NCBI GenBank assembly: GCA_024405875.1
Contig: JAKSOA010000018.1
Coordinates: 1-37,562, forward strand
Reading direction: 5' to 3'
From: Paludibacteraceae bacterium
Lineage (GTDB): Bacteria > Bacteroidota > Bacteroidia > Bacteroidales > Paludibacteraceae
DNA length: 37,562 bases
Under the pieces are notes generated by a model. The model saw only the letters and a program-made list of their open reading frames with translations, did no database searches and was not told the origin of the DNA. The position numbers were made by a program, and so were the translations under genes. Of the stretch, positions 29,618 to 37,552 are shown one piece after another. Numbering within the stretch: the first letter of the stretch is position 1; every line of letters begins with the position of its first letter.

Positions 29618-32040
29618 GTTCTCTGCTTACTTCAATCAGTGTCTCCGCACTGACTGTATCAGGCAAAATAATGGATGGTTCATCTGCCACTCCGCTTGAC
29701 TTTGTAAATGTCACACTATATAAGATTGGCTCAAGCACACCTGTTGTAGGAGGATTCTCCGATTCAAACGGAAAGTTCAAACTTGAGGCACCTGACGGAG
29801 ACTACACATTCAAGGCTACCTTTGTAGGCTACACAGAGTACAGCAAAAACATTTCAAAAGAGAAAAATTCCGTAAGACTTGGTTTGATAACCTTAAAAGA
29901 GGACTCCAAGCAAATTGCAGAGATTGAGGTTATAGGTCAAAAGTCAGGAATGACACTTGACATAGACAAGAAGATTTTCAATGTTGACCAAAGCGCTATA
30001 AGTGCCGGCTCCACCGCCGCTGAGATTCTTGAGAACATACCATCTGTGAACATAGACATAGAGGGCAATGTGACTTTGAGAAACAGTTCCTCAGTTGAGA
30101 TATGGATTAACGGGAAACCATCGGGGCTATCAGACACTGACAAGGGGCAGATTCTTGAGATGTTGCCCGCTGATGCCGTCAAATCTGTTGAAGTCATAAC
30201 CAACCCGTCAGCCAAATACAACCCTGAGGGCAATGCCGGCATAATAAACATAGTTATGAGAGATGATGCCAAAGGCGGTTATTTTGGAAACGCCAATATT
30301 GGTCTGAACTATAAGGAGGGTTCCCCCTACCCTGGAGGACAAGCCGGATTAAACCTCAACTACAGCAAAAGCAAGTTGGACTTTAACATAAGCGCTAATG
30401 TCAGAAGCAACAGGAATGACCAAAGTTCCATCTTAAACAGAGCGAATTACACAGCCAATGACACAACATACCTTAACCAAAGCAACAAAGGATTCAGTGA
30501 CAGAGTAAACGGATTTATGCGTGCGGGATTCAACTATCGGATTACTGACAATGACGAGATTGGAGTGCAGGCGTTTGGAATGGTTGGTAAGAATTGGAAC
30601 AACAGAGAGATTGACTACATAGAACTAGACCGTCACAAAGATACAACCCAGACAAGAGACCGTTATATGCATTCTGAAGGGTTGATGGCATTCTACAATG
30701 TTACAGCGTCATACAAGCACTCATTCATAAAGGACGCTCATTTTATCTCCGCAGACCTCAACTATTCAGGAAACCAAAGAAAATCAGAGAGCAAATACGC
30801 CACAAACGCATATCTGCCTGACCACACACCCGTCCCCGATAAAAAAGTCAGGGAACTGCAAACTCTTAACAGCCCTGCCAACAGAGCATCCGCCCAAGTG
30901 GACTACTCAAACAAAATTACCAAAGACCACAAAATAGAGGCGGGAATAAAGGCGAGTATGGATATTCAGGATAGTTATGACCACACCTTTGACTCCATTC
31001 CAGGCACAACGGATATAAAGGAGGATATGTCAAAATACAATCCCTTCCACTACTCTGAACAAATATATGCGGCATACATAAATTACGCAGGCAAATTCAA
31101 TTGGTTCTCACTTCAGGCAGGACTCAGGTGTGAGGAGACCATAACAAACACAAGTTCGCTTGTTGACGGAAAAACAGAGAACTACCATCGTAGTTATTTC
31201 CAACCGTTCCCTTCTGTATATTTGGGCTTTGAGATAGACAAGACAAACACCCTTCAACTTAATTATACAAGACGAATAAACCGCCCTCGTGGCAGAATGC
31301 TTAACAGTTACGTTGACCGTGGTGACCCCGCCAACATTTCACAAGGAAACCCGTGGCTTATGCCTGAATTCGGAAACTCCGTTGAGTTAAACTATTTGAA
31401 GACCTGGGATATGCACACACTAAGCGCGGGCTTGTTCTATAACTATACAGAGAATGTGATACAACGTGTAAGCAAACTGCAGTCTGACGGAACTATGTAC
31501 AACACCTTTGAAAACATAACATACTCCCATAACGCAGGAGCAGAGATTGTGGCCAAGAACAGGCTCTTTCATAACTACCTTGACCTAACCACATCACTCT
31601 CAGCCTACTACTATCAATTAGGAGAGAACAAAGAGTACAACATTAAGAGAACCGACACATTCTCCTGGAATGCGAGAATCAACGCCAATGTGAAGATTAT
31701 AGACAATCTTGCCACCCAGGTCAGTGCTTTTTATGACTCTCCAAGAATAGTGGCGCAAGGCTCTGAAGACCACTCCTACGGTTTAGACCTTGGTTTGAAA
31801 GCAACCTTCCTGGCAAAAGCGCTGACAATAAACTTTGCCGTGCGTGATGTGCTTAACTCACGCAGAACAAATAATAAAATAACCCAAAGTGACAATTTCT
31901 ACCAGGAGAACAGGAATACAGACTGCGGCAGACGGTATCGTCTGACAATAACCTACAACTTCGGGAATATGAAGAGCAACAATAAAATGAAGAACCGGGA
32001 TAATAATTCTGAAAATGATTTCCTAGATGAAGAATTTTGA
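29593..32040 (+). CDS. Outer-membrane beta-barrel protein (TonB-receptor-like, OMP_b-brl_3)
   Basis: This 815-residue outer-membrane protein has a signal peptide (cleavage probably after SVSA, near residue 20). A carboxypeptidase-regulatory-like beta-sandwich domain covers about 21-100 (VSGKIMDGSSATPLDFVNV). A plug-like domain covers about 115-225 (AAEILENIPSVNIDIEGNV, SVEVITNPSAKYNPEGNAG). A large barrel of the PF14905 type follows, ending RYRLTITYNFG. A hydrophilic tail of about 25 residues trails the last strand. The substrate cannot be told from sequence, and no SusD partner is adjacent. The next gene starts 26 bp later, so it may be co-transcribed with the coiled-coil protein and the kinase/MurU pair. 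Confidence 0.88.
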   Translation: MKKTALFFCSLLTSISVSALTVSGKIMDGSSATPLDFVNVTLYKIGSSTPVVGGFSDSNGKFKLEAPDGDYTFKATFVGYTEYSKNISKEKNSVRLGLITLKEDSKQIAEIEVIGQKSGMTLDIDKKIFNVDQSAISAGSTAAEILENIPSVNIDIEGNVTLRNSSSVEIWINGKPSGLSDTDKGQILEMLPADAVKSVEVITNPSAKYNPEGNAGIINIVMRDDAKGGYFGNANIGLNYKEGSPYPGGQAGLNLNYSKSKLDFNISANVRSNRNDQSSILNRANYTANDTTYLNQSNKGFSDRVNGFMRAGFNYRITDNDEIGVQAFGMVGKNWNNREIDYIELDRHKDTTQTRDRYMHSEGLMAFYNVTASYKHSFIKDAHFISADLNYSGNQRKSESKYATNAYLPDHTPVPDKKVRELQTLNSPANRASAQVDYSNKITKDHKIEAGIKASMDIQDSYDHTFDSIPGTTDIKEDMSKYNPFHYSEQIYAAYINYAGKFNWFSLQAGLRCEETITNTSSLVDGKTENYHRSYFQPFPSVYLGFEIDKTNTLQLNYTRRINRPRGRMLNSYVDRGDPANISQGNPWLMPEFGNSVELNYLKTWDMHTLSAGLFYNYTENVIQRVSKLQSDGTMYNTFENITYSHNAGAEIVAKNRLFHNYLDLTTSLSAYYYQLGENKEYNIKRTDTFSWNARINANVKIIDNLATQVSAFYDSPRIVAQGSEDHSYGLDLGLKATFLAKALTINFAVRDVLNSRRTNNKITQSDNFYQENRNTDCGRRYRLTITYNFGNMKSNNKMKNRDNNSENDFLDEEF

Positions 32041-32066
32041 GTATCTTTACAAAAAATTTTAAAGCA

Positions 32067-32861
32067 ATGAAAAAACTACTATTGACATTAACCACAGTGC
32101 TGCTGACCTTTGGTGTATCAGCATTCGCCGCTGATGACGAAAACAATTCTGAGAAAGTATCTTTCGCAATCCAAAAGACCGACGGTCCTAACAAGGAGGG
32201 CGTGATGGCATTCACAAAAACCTATCAATACCCTGCAGAAGAGATAGAGGATGCCATACTTGAGAGACTTAAAGGAGAGGGAATCACCGGCAAGAAAGCA
32301 AGCAACAACTACTACGCATTCAAAGGCGTTAAATATAACAACCTCTGGAACCGCACCTGTGATATTTACATAGCGGTTAACGGCTCTCAGAAATCAGGCA
32401 CAATGTATCTGCTTATCTCAACAGGATATGACAACTACATTACAGACAATGACCCTGAAGAGAACAAGAAAATCTCAGATTGGATGGATTCATTAGAGGA
32501 GAACATCAAGAACCACCTCTACAACCACCAACTTGAGAATCAGGAGAAAGAGACCGAAGAGGCTGTAAAGGATTTAAAGGGTATTAAGAAAGAGAAAGAG
32601 AAGATAGAGAAGAAGATTGCAGATAATGAAAAGGATATAAAGACATTGGAGGCTACACGCACCGTGGTTGATGAGACTAACGCAAACACCGTAGATGCCA
32701 ACGTATTGAAAAAGGAGCAAAAACTGTATGACAAACTTATGGACAAACGTAACAAGCTCCAATATGACCTTGACAATATCAACTCTAAACTTGAGGCGGC
32801 AAGAGACAAATTCAGTTCAAAGAAAGAGGAGTTGAAAAAACTGAAAGAAAACCGTCCATAA
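32067..32861 (+). CDS. Secreted protein of unknown function with C-terminal coiled coil
   Basis: I do not recognise this protein. It has a clear signal peptide (MKKLLLTLTTVLLTFGVSAFA) and is predicted to be periplasmic. Residues about 28-150 form a mixed domain with aromatic-rich segments (NNYYAFKGVKYNNLWNRTC) and one cysteine. From about 155 to the end, a highly charged Lys/Glu-rich helix (KKEKEKIEKKIADNEKDIK) strongly suggests a coiled coil. I chose the ATG at 32067. An upstream TTG would add ten residues before the signal peptide and overlap the preceding gene. It lies 10 bp before the fusion kinase. Confidence 0.8.
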   Translation: MKKLLLTLTTVLLTFGVSAFAADDENNSEKVSFAIQKTDGPNKEGVMAFTKTYQYPAEEIEDAILERLKGEGITGKKASNNYYAFKGVKYNNLWNRTCDIYIAVNGSQKSGTMYLLISTGYDNYITDNDPEENKKISDWMDSLEENIKNHLYNHQLENQEKETEEAVKDLKGIKKEKEKIEKKIADNEKDIKTLEATRTVVDETNANTVDANVLKKEQKLYDKLMDKRNKLQYDLDNINSKLEAARDKFSSKKEELKKLKENRP

Positions 32862-32871
32862 GAGAACATTT

Positions 32872-34284
32872 ATGAATGAGCTTCTGAAACTATTATCCCC
32901 GACAGGTGATACAATTCAGAAAACAGAGGTAATCTCCGGTTCAGGTTCAAACAGAAAATATTACAGATTCTATGGTTTGAACAAGAGTTATATCGGGGTT
33001 TACGGGAAAGATGTTCAGGAGAACAAGACATTCATAGAGCTATCATCACATTTTAGGAGACACAATATTAAAGTTCCTCAGGTACTTGCTGTATCTGAGG
33101 ATTTTCATTACTACATAACTGAGGATTTAGGAAGCACTGACCTATTTTCAATAATAGGGTCAAGTGAGGTGTTGGATTTGCTTGTAAAAACCATTAAGGC
33201 ACTGCCTGAAATTCAGTTTGCGGCAGGTGCGGATATGAACTACAATATCTGCTATCCACAAAAAGAGTTTGATTTCCACACTGTATTCTGGGACCTCAAC
33301 TATTTCAAATATGAATTTCTGAAACCTGCAGGCATTGAGTTTGACGAACTGCGGTTGGAGTCAGATTTTGAACATTTCGCCTCAATACTCCTCTCTGTAC
33401 ACACAAACACATTTATGTATAGAGATTTCCAATCACGTAACATAATGATAAAAGACAATGAGCCCTGGTTCATTGACTTTCAAGGCGGTAGAAAAGGTCC
33501 TTACTACTATGATTTAGCCTCATTTGTATATCAGGCGAAGGCTAAATACAGCAAAGAGACAAAAGAACTGCTCATTAACACCTACATTGACTCTGCATCA
33601 AAGTACATAGATATAAAGCCTGCTGATTTCCGTAAGACATTCGGATATTTTGTCCTATTCAGAGCATTACAAACACTTGGAGCCTACGGATTCAGAGGAC
33701 TTGTGGAGCATAAGGCGCACTTTATACAGAGTATTCCGTTTGCAATTGATAACCTCTCAGAGATACTTCAAGAGTATGACTACTCCAAACTGCCATACCT
33801 GACTGAGATATTGAATGAACTAATTGACGGATATAAGAGACCATTTATAAACAACACAGCCGAACTTGTAGTAAAAGTATTCAGCTTCTCATATAAAAAA
33901 GGAATACCTATGGACTATTCAGGTAATGGCGGAGGATTTGTATTTGACTGCCGCGCCGTTCATAATCCTGGAAAATACCCCGAATACAAAGATAAGACCG
34001 GACTTGACAAAGAGGTGATAGATTTTGTTGAAAAGAACGGAGAGTTGGCTGTTTTCCTTGATAGCGTCTATAAGTTAGCAGATGCCTCAGTAAGCAGATA
34101 CCTGAAAAGAGGATTTACAGACCTTATGTTCTCATTTGGTTGCACAGGTGGACAACACCGCTCTGTTTATGCCGCGCAACACTTGGCAGAGCATATAAAT
34201 AATAAGTTTGGAGTAAAAGTAATTCTTGAACATACCGCCAGACAAATATCGTCTGTATTGGAGACAAAGGAGGTTAAGCAATGA
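32872..34284 (+). CDS. AmgK-like sugar kinase domain fused to a RapZ C-terminal domain
   Basis: Residues about 1-310 form an aminoglycoside-phosphotransferase/choline-kinase fold. The catalytic loop YRDFQSRNIM has Asp185 and Asn190, and the Mg-binding Asp202 is in WFIDFQGG. The family includes AmgK, which phosphorylates MurNAc and GlcNAc at C1. Residues about 334-462 match the C-terminal domain of RapZ: FVFDCRAVHNPG, KTGLDKEVIDFVE and GCTGGQHRSVY (from G423). In E. coli that domain binds glucosamine-6-phosphate, and this loop lines the pocket. The RapZ ATPase domain is absent. The stop overlaps the MurU-like gene by ATGA. The kinase substrate is inferred; other sugars or choline are possible. 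Confidence 0.8.
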   Translation: MNELLKLLSPTGDTIQKTEVISGSGSNRKYYRFYGLNKSYIGVYGKDVQENKTFIELSSHFRRHNIKVPQVLAVSEDFHYYITEDLGSTDLFSIIGSSEVLDLLVKTIKALPEIQFAAGADMNYNICYPQKEFDFHTVFWDLNYFKYEFLKPAGIEFDELRLESDFEHFASILLSVHTNTFMYRDFQSRNIMIKDNEPWFIDFQGGRKGPYYYDLASFVYQAKAKYSKETKELLINTYIDSASKYIDIKPADFRKTFGYFVLFRALQTLGAYGFRGLVEHKAHFIQSIPFAIDNLSEILQEYDYSKLPYLTEILNELIDGYKRPFINNTAELVVKVFSFSYKKGIPMDYSGNGGGFVFDCRAVHNPGKYPEYKDKTGLDKEVIDFVEKNGELAVFLDSVYKLADASVSRYLKRGFTDLMFSFGCTGGQHRSVYAAQHLAEHINNKFGVKVILEHTARQISSVLETKEVKQ

Positions 34285-35015
34285 AAGCAATGATATTTGC
34301 GGCAGGTCTTGGAACACGCCTTAAACCGCTCACTGATACAATGTCAAAGGCACTCGTACCCATTGCCGGTAAGACACTGCTTGAACACACAATCTGTAGA
34401 TTAAAAAATGAAGGATTCTTTGACATTGTAATAAATGTGCACCACTTTGCAGAGCAGATAATAACATTTCTTGACACCAACAATAATTTTGGATTGAACA
34501 TTTCAATCTCTGATGAGAGAGGAATGCTTCTTGAAACAGGCGGAGGAATACGCAAGGCGGAGCCACTACTCGGCTCAGAACCGTTCCTTATACATAATGT
34601 GGATATAATATCAAACGCCCCGCTGAGAGATTTATATGCAACTCATTTGGCCTCTAAGGCAGACGCCACACTACTTGTAAGTGAGCGTAAATCATCCAGA
34701 GCGCTTCTATTTGATTCAGAGAACAAATTAAAGGCATGGAAGAACAAACAGACAGGTGAAATTAAAACACCTTTCAAAAATTTGGATACAAATTCTCTTG
34801 AAGAATACGCTTTTAGCGGAATCCACATCTTTTCCCCTAAACTATTCCCACTTATGCAGAAATACCCTGCAAAATTTCCTATTATGGACTTCTACCTTGA
34901 TGTCTGCAAAACAGCAAACATCAAAGCTTCTGTTTCATCAGACTTAAAACTTATAGATGTAGGTAAGTTAGATTCACTTGCAGAAGCGGAGAGACTAACT
35001 GAAAGCTTAGGGTGA
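34281..35015 (+). CDS. murU: MurU-like sugar-1-phosphate nucleotidyltransferase
   Basis: This 244-residue protein has the NTP-transferase fold. The N-terminal signature is MKAMIFAAGLGTRLKPLT with Lys in SKALVPIAGK. The motif GMLLETGGGIRKAEPLLG closely resembles MurU, which makes UDP-MurNAc from MurNAc-1-phosphate and UTP. Glucose- or mannose-1-phosphate enzymes usually have a different sequence there. The metal-binding Asp is in LIHNVDIIS. No C-terminal hexapeptide (acetyltransferase) domain is present. The 4-bp overlap with the upstream kinase supports a two-step kinase/uridylyltransferase route, as in Pseudomonas and Tannerella. A heptose or other sugar route is the main alternative. Confidence 0.78.
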   Translation: MKAMIFAAGLGTRLKPLTDTMSKALVPIAGKTLLEHTICRLKNEGFFDIVINVHHFAEQIITFLDTNNNFGLNISISDERGMLLETGGGIRKAEPLLGSEPFLIHNVDIISNAPLRDLYATHLASKADATLLVSERKSSRALLFDSENKLKAWKNKQTGEIKTPFKNLDTNSLEEYAFSGIHIFSPKLFPLMQKYPAKFPIMDFYLDVCKTANIKASVSSDLKLIDVGKLDSLAEAERLTESLG

Positions 35016-35063
35016 ATTTACGCCTTCCTGAGCGTAGCTAAGGAACTCGTAATCATTCCTACT

Positions 35064-35132
35064 CGTCATGTTGAGCGTTAGCGAAACATCTCAGAATGTT
35101 TAGTAGATTCTTCGCTATCGCTCAGAATGACG
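35064..35132. repeat. Palindromic intergenic repeat (two inverted copies)
   Basis: The 5' arm (CGTCAT..TGAGCG.TAGCGAA..ATC, from 35064) and the 3' arm (GAT..TTCGCTA.CGCTCA..ATGACG, ending 35132) are inverted copies of one unit. Paired, they give a stem of about 27 positions with five mismatches. A degenerate third copy (CGCTTGAGATGACG) follows at 35140-35153, and the same family recurs near 37432. It resembles the REP/MITE-like palindromes common in Bacteroidota genomes and may help end the murU transcript. Confidence 0.75.
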
Positions 35133-35196
35133 GGTGGAGACGCTTGAGATGACGATATGTGAGGGCTGATTAATGTCGTGACTCGGCTTAACACAA

Positions 35197-36345
35197 TTAA
35201 ATATTTTTATATGATTTAAATGTTCCATATTCAGTGGAATAATCAATATTTCCACCATATATGACCGCAGTCCTATCAATTTCTAAATTCGCAAATTTGC
35301 GAAATTTTATTAACTCATCATAAAAACCTCTGTTTATTGTCTCTGATGATTTAATTTCATACGCTACTATGTCTGCATCAAAACCCGTAATCAAGTCCAC
35401 CTCATCACCATTACTCTCACGCCAATACCAAATTTGAGGCTCTTTTCCAGCATTTGTATATGATTTGCGAAATTCAGAAACAACCATATTCTCAAACAGA
35501 TGACCTTTCATATAATGAGTGCTCAACTGCTCAAAATCTGTAACACCAAGCAAATATGAAGCCAATCCGGTATCTTGGAAATAGAGTTTTGGAGATTTAA
35601 TCAGTCTCTTGTTATAATTTTTAAAGTATGGTTGCAGTTGAAACACTATATAACTTGTCTCAAGTATTGAGAGCCAAGCCTTTACTGTTGGCACACTTAT
35701 ATCACAGTCATTAGCGAGAGCCGCTATATTAAGCACTTGACCAATTCTTCCGGCACACAACCTTAAAAATTTATTGAATTGCATTATATCACCCACATTA
35801 CGCAATGTACGTACGTCACGGTCAAGATAAGTGCTGACATAATTTGAATAATATACGGTGGCTGGTATCCCTTTATCATATATTCTTGGATAACCGCCAT
35901 TAAAAAGCCAACTATTTGTGTTTTCATTCATCAGCCCCGATTCCTCAAGCTCACACACCGAAAAAGGAGACAACTGCACTACCGCAACCCTACCTGCCAA
36001 ACTCTGAGATATGCGTTCCATCATTAAAAAATTCTGAGAGCCTGAAAGTATATACATACCTACGTCATTTATTTCATCAACCTTAGTTTGTATGTAAGAG
36101 AACAAATCAGGAGAGTACTGTGCCTCATCAATAATTAATCTGCGACCAAAATTAGACAAAAAACCACGAGGGTCATCTATTGCCATCCGTCTTATATCTG
36201 TATCTTCCAACGATACATATCTGTAATCAGGGAAAACCATTTTAAGCAACGTGGATTTTCCACATTGCCTTGCCCCCGTTACAGAAACAACAGGGAACAA
36301 TGTTGACATTTTGCGTATATGTTCCGCAAGAGTTCTATTAACCAT
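35197..36345 (-). CDS. AAA ATPase with C-terminal DUF4143 domain
   Basis: This 382-residue protein belongs to the AAA_14/DUF4143 group of P-loop ATPases, of unknown exact function and often found in accessory regions. The Walker A GARQCGKST is at residues 24-32, and Walker B is LIIDEAQ with D73-E74. A winged-helix-like middle region reads ISVPTVKAWLSILE. The DUF4143 end carries a PD-(D/E)XK-like set (ESNGDEVDLI, then AYEIKSS), so a nuclease activity is possible but unproven. I chose the ATG at 36345 (MVNRTLAEHI). The frame also opens with a TTG seven codons earlier. It is AT-rich, stands alone and has repeats on both sides. Confidence 0.88.
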   Translation of the reverse strand: MVNRTLAEHIRKMSTLFPVVSVTGARQCGKSTLLKMVFPDYRYVSLEDTDIRRMAIDDPRGFLSNFGRRLIIDEAQYSPDLFSYIQTKVDEINDVGMYILSGSQNFLMMERISQSLAGRVAVVQLSPFSVCELEESGLMNENTNSWLFNGGYPRIYDKGIPATVYYSNYVSTYLDRDVRTLRNVGDIMQFNKFLRLCAGRIGQVLNIAALANDCDISVPTVKAWLSILETSYIVFQLQPYFKNYNKRLIKSPKLYFQDTGLASYLLGVTDFEQLSTHYMKGHLFENMVVSEFRKSYTNAGKEPQIWYWRESNGDEVDLITGFDADIVAYEIKSSETINRGFYDELIKFRKFANLEIDRTAVIYGGNIDYSTEYGTFKSYKNI

Positions 36346-36363
36346 ATACTCTGATATTTTATG

Positions 36364-36371
36364 CAAATATA
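36364..36371 (-). promoter_or_regulatory. Putative -7 element of the DUF4143 ATPase gene
   Basis: CAAATATA on the + strand reads TATATTTG on the - strand, matching TAnnTTTG. The ATG at 36345 is 18 bp downstream, so the leader would be about 13 nt. This also argues against the TTG at 36366, which lies inside the element. No clear -33 TTTG is seen. Confidence 0.45.
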
Positions 36372-36448
36372 TAAATTAATTTTCATATTTACATAAAACT
36401 TATGGTACTTTTTTACATAGTGTATAAATGCGGGCGAACTACCCTTAT

Positions 36449-36486
36449 ATCATCAGACTTTGGCATTCCGCCCGAAGTCTGATGAT
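36449..36486 (-). terminator. Hairpin after the FISUMP lipoprotein gene
   Basis: ATCATCAGACTT (36449-36460) and AAGTCTGATGAT (36475-36486) form a perfect 12-bp stem with a 14-base loop, 7 bp past the lipoprotein stop. No T run follows on the - strand, so termination would be Rho-independent only in part. CGGGCG (36431-36436) could pair instead with CGCCCG in the loop (36469-36474), giving a second conformation. Confidence 0.6.
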
Positions 36487-36492
36487 TCAAAA

Positions 36493-37317
36493 TTAATCCC
36501 TTAGACAACGCACAGAATGTCCGTAGTACTTATTGCTGTAGTAGTCGTACAAGTTGTCATAGTTGTAACAGATGTCCCTGTAGTAAGCGTAGTTGCTATT
36601 GGTCTCATCTGGAGTAGCCGTCCAGAAATAGGTAATGTCGCCAACAGTGAACACACTACTTCCATCTGCGTCGCCTGCCGGCAGAGCCGCAAAACCATAC
36701 GTATCCAAGCCGTTGCCATCGCTGTACCAACCAGAGGTGGTCTTCAGATATTTGCCGACAGTGTTTGTGGTGAGCGTTTGATCACTGTATATGTAATCAT
36801 ACAGCGTCTGCCACTCCGCTCTTGACGGTACGTGCCAACCGTTGGGGCAGATGCCCTGACGCTTGCCACTGAATGGCTTTGTCCCATATTCATACCCATC
36901 TGCAACACCTACCGCGGCAGCCCAGTTGTAGAAGTAGCCCAACTTCTTTACCTGTGCGTCGGTAAGATTTACTCCGTATTCCTTGCTATAACTAGTCCAC
37001 TTGCTCTTGTCTGAAGCATCAGTGTAGTATGGGGTGTATACTCTACTGCTTGATGTAGGTATGGTGTTATTTGTAAGCCAAGAGGCATTGTATGCCTCTG
37101 ACTTATTTGCGTACTTGTTACACTTAAGGTTCTCAGCCATCCAATACTGCTCCCCTATCTTTACTACTGGATAGGTGATGCCACAGGCATCTGTGACATG
37201 TTCTGTTGGGGTTGGTCCGGGTGTTGGACTTGGCTCATTACCATTGTCTTTCTTGCACGCACTAAGCACCAGCAACGCTCCTGCCAATGCAATTGAAATT
37301 AGTTTAAGTGTTTTCAT
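36493..37317 (-). CDS. FISUMP-domain lipoprotein
   Basis: This 274-residue surface or periplasmic lipoprotein has lipobox LSAC (Cys21). A Pro/Thr-rich spacer (PSPTPGPTPTEH) leads to a Fibrobacter succinogenes major paralogous (FISUMP, TIGR02145) domain. Its hallmarks are YPVVKIGEQYWMAENLK, GYFYNWAAAV, CPNGWHVPSRAEWQTLYDYI, YGFAALPAG, FWTATPDE and the end SVRCLRD. The function of the domain is not known. Such genes are often present in many divergent copies per genome. It has its own upstream region with direct repeats and is followed by a hairpin. Confidence 0.9.
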   Translation of the reverse strand: MKTLKLISIALAGALLVLSACKKDNGNEPSPTPGPTPTEHVTDACGITYPVVKIGEQYWMAENLKCNKYANKSEAYNASWLTNNTIPTSSSRVYTPYYTDASDKSKWTSYSKEYGVNLTDAQVKKLGYFYNWAAAVGVADGYEYGTKPFSGKRQGICPNGWHVPSRAEWQTLYDYIYSDQTLTTNTVGKYLKTTSGWYSDGNGLDTYGFAALPAGDADGSSVFTVGDITYFWTATPDETNSNYAYYRDICYNYDNLYDYYSNKYYGHSVRCLRD

Positions 37318-37333
37318 AATATAGTTGTTTAAT

Positions 37334-37362
37334 CGGTGATTCGGTTATGCGGTGATTTGGTT
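37334..37362. repeat. Direct repeat upstream of the FISUMP gene
   Basis: CGGTGATTCGGTT (37334-37346) and CGGTGATTTGGTT (37350-37362) agree at 12 of 13 positions with a 16-bp period, starting 16 bp upstream of the start codon. The spacing of about 1.5 helical turns does not favour a same-face operator. It may be a leader repeat. A TAAATTTG (- strand, 37389-37396) further upstream is a possible -7 element. Confidence 0.55.
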
Positions 37363-37431
37363 TAAATTACACGGAGAGGATAATAATGCAAATTTACATG
37401 TTATTTTTTGCTATGAAAAATTTTTTATAAA

Positions 37432-37468
37432 GATTTTTCGCTACGTTCCACTTCGCTCAAAATGACGG
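37432..37468 (+). repeat. Second copy of the TTCGCT..CGCTCA..ATGACGG repeat
   Basis: GATTTTTCGCTA, an insert, then CGCTCAAAATGACGG repeats the unit seen at 35106-35133. It places members of one repeat family on both sides of the ATPase and FISUMP genes. Confidence 0.6.
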
Positions 37469-37474
37469 AAGAGA

Positions 37475-37552
37475 TACGCACCGTTAATGGAGTGCGTAAG
37501 CCGCCATTTTCAAAAAATCGCTTGTCGCGGGGGATTGGGGGTGTCCCCCAAT
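37475..37552. repeat. Two small inverted repeats at the window end
   Basis: TACGCAC/GTGCGTA (37475-37481 and 37492-37498) form a 7-bp stem. ATTGGGGG/CCCCCAAT (37534-37541 and 37545-37552) form an 8-bp stem around TGT. CTTGT (37521-37525) and ACAAG (37555-37559) could pair outside the latter. The G/C-rich tract differs from the AT-rich surroundings and may be the edge of a repeat or mobile element running out of the window. Confidence 0.5.

Noticed and set aside
35016-35196. Insertion sequence remnant downstream of murU
   Set aside because: No transposase fragment or target-site duplication was seen; the palindromes explain the pattern.
36517-36825. 102-codon open frame on the + strand inside the FISUMP gene
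   Set aside because: It is the antisense of Tyr/Asp-rich codons, which read as Val/Ile runs; no real gene features.
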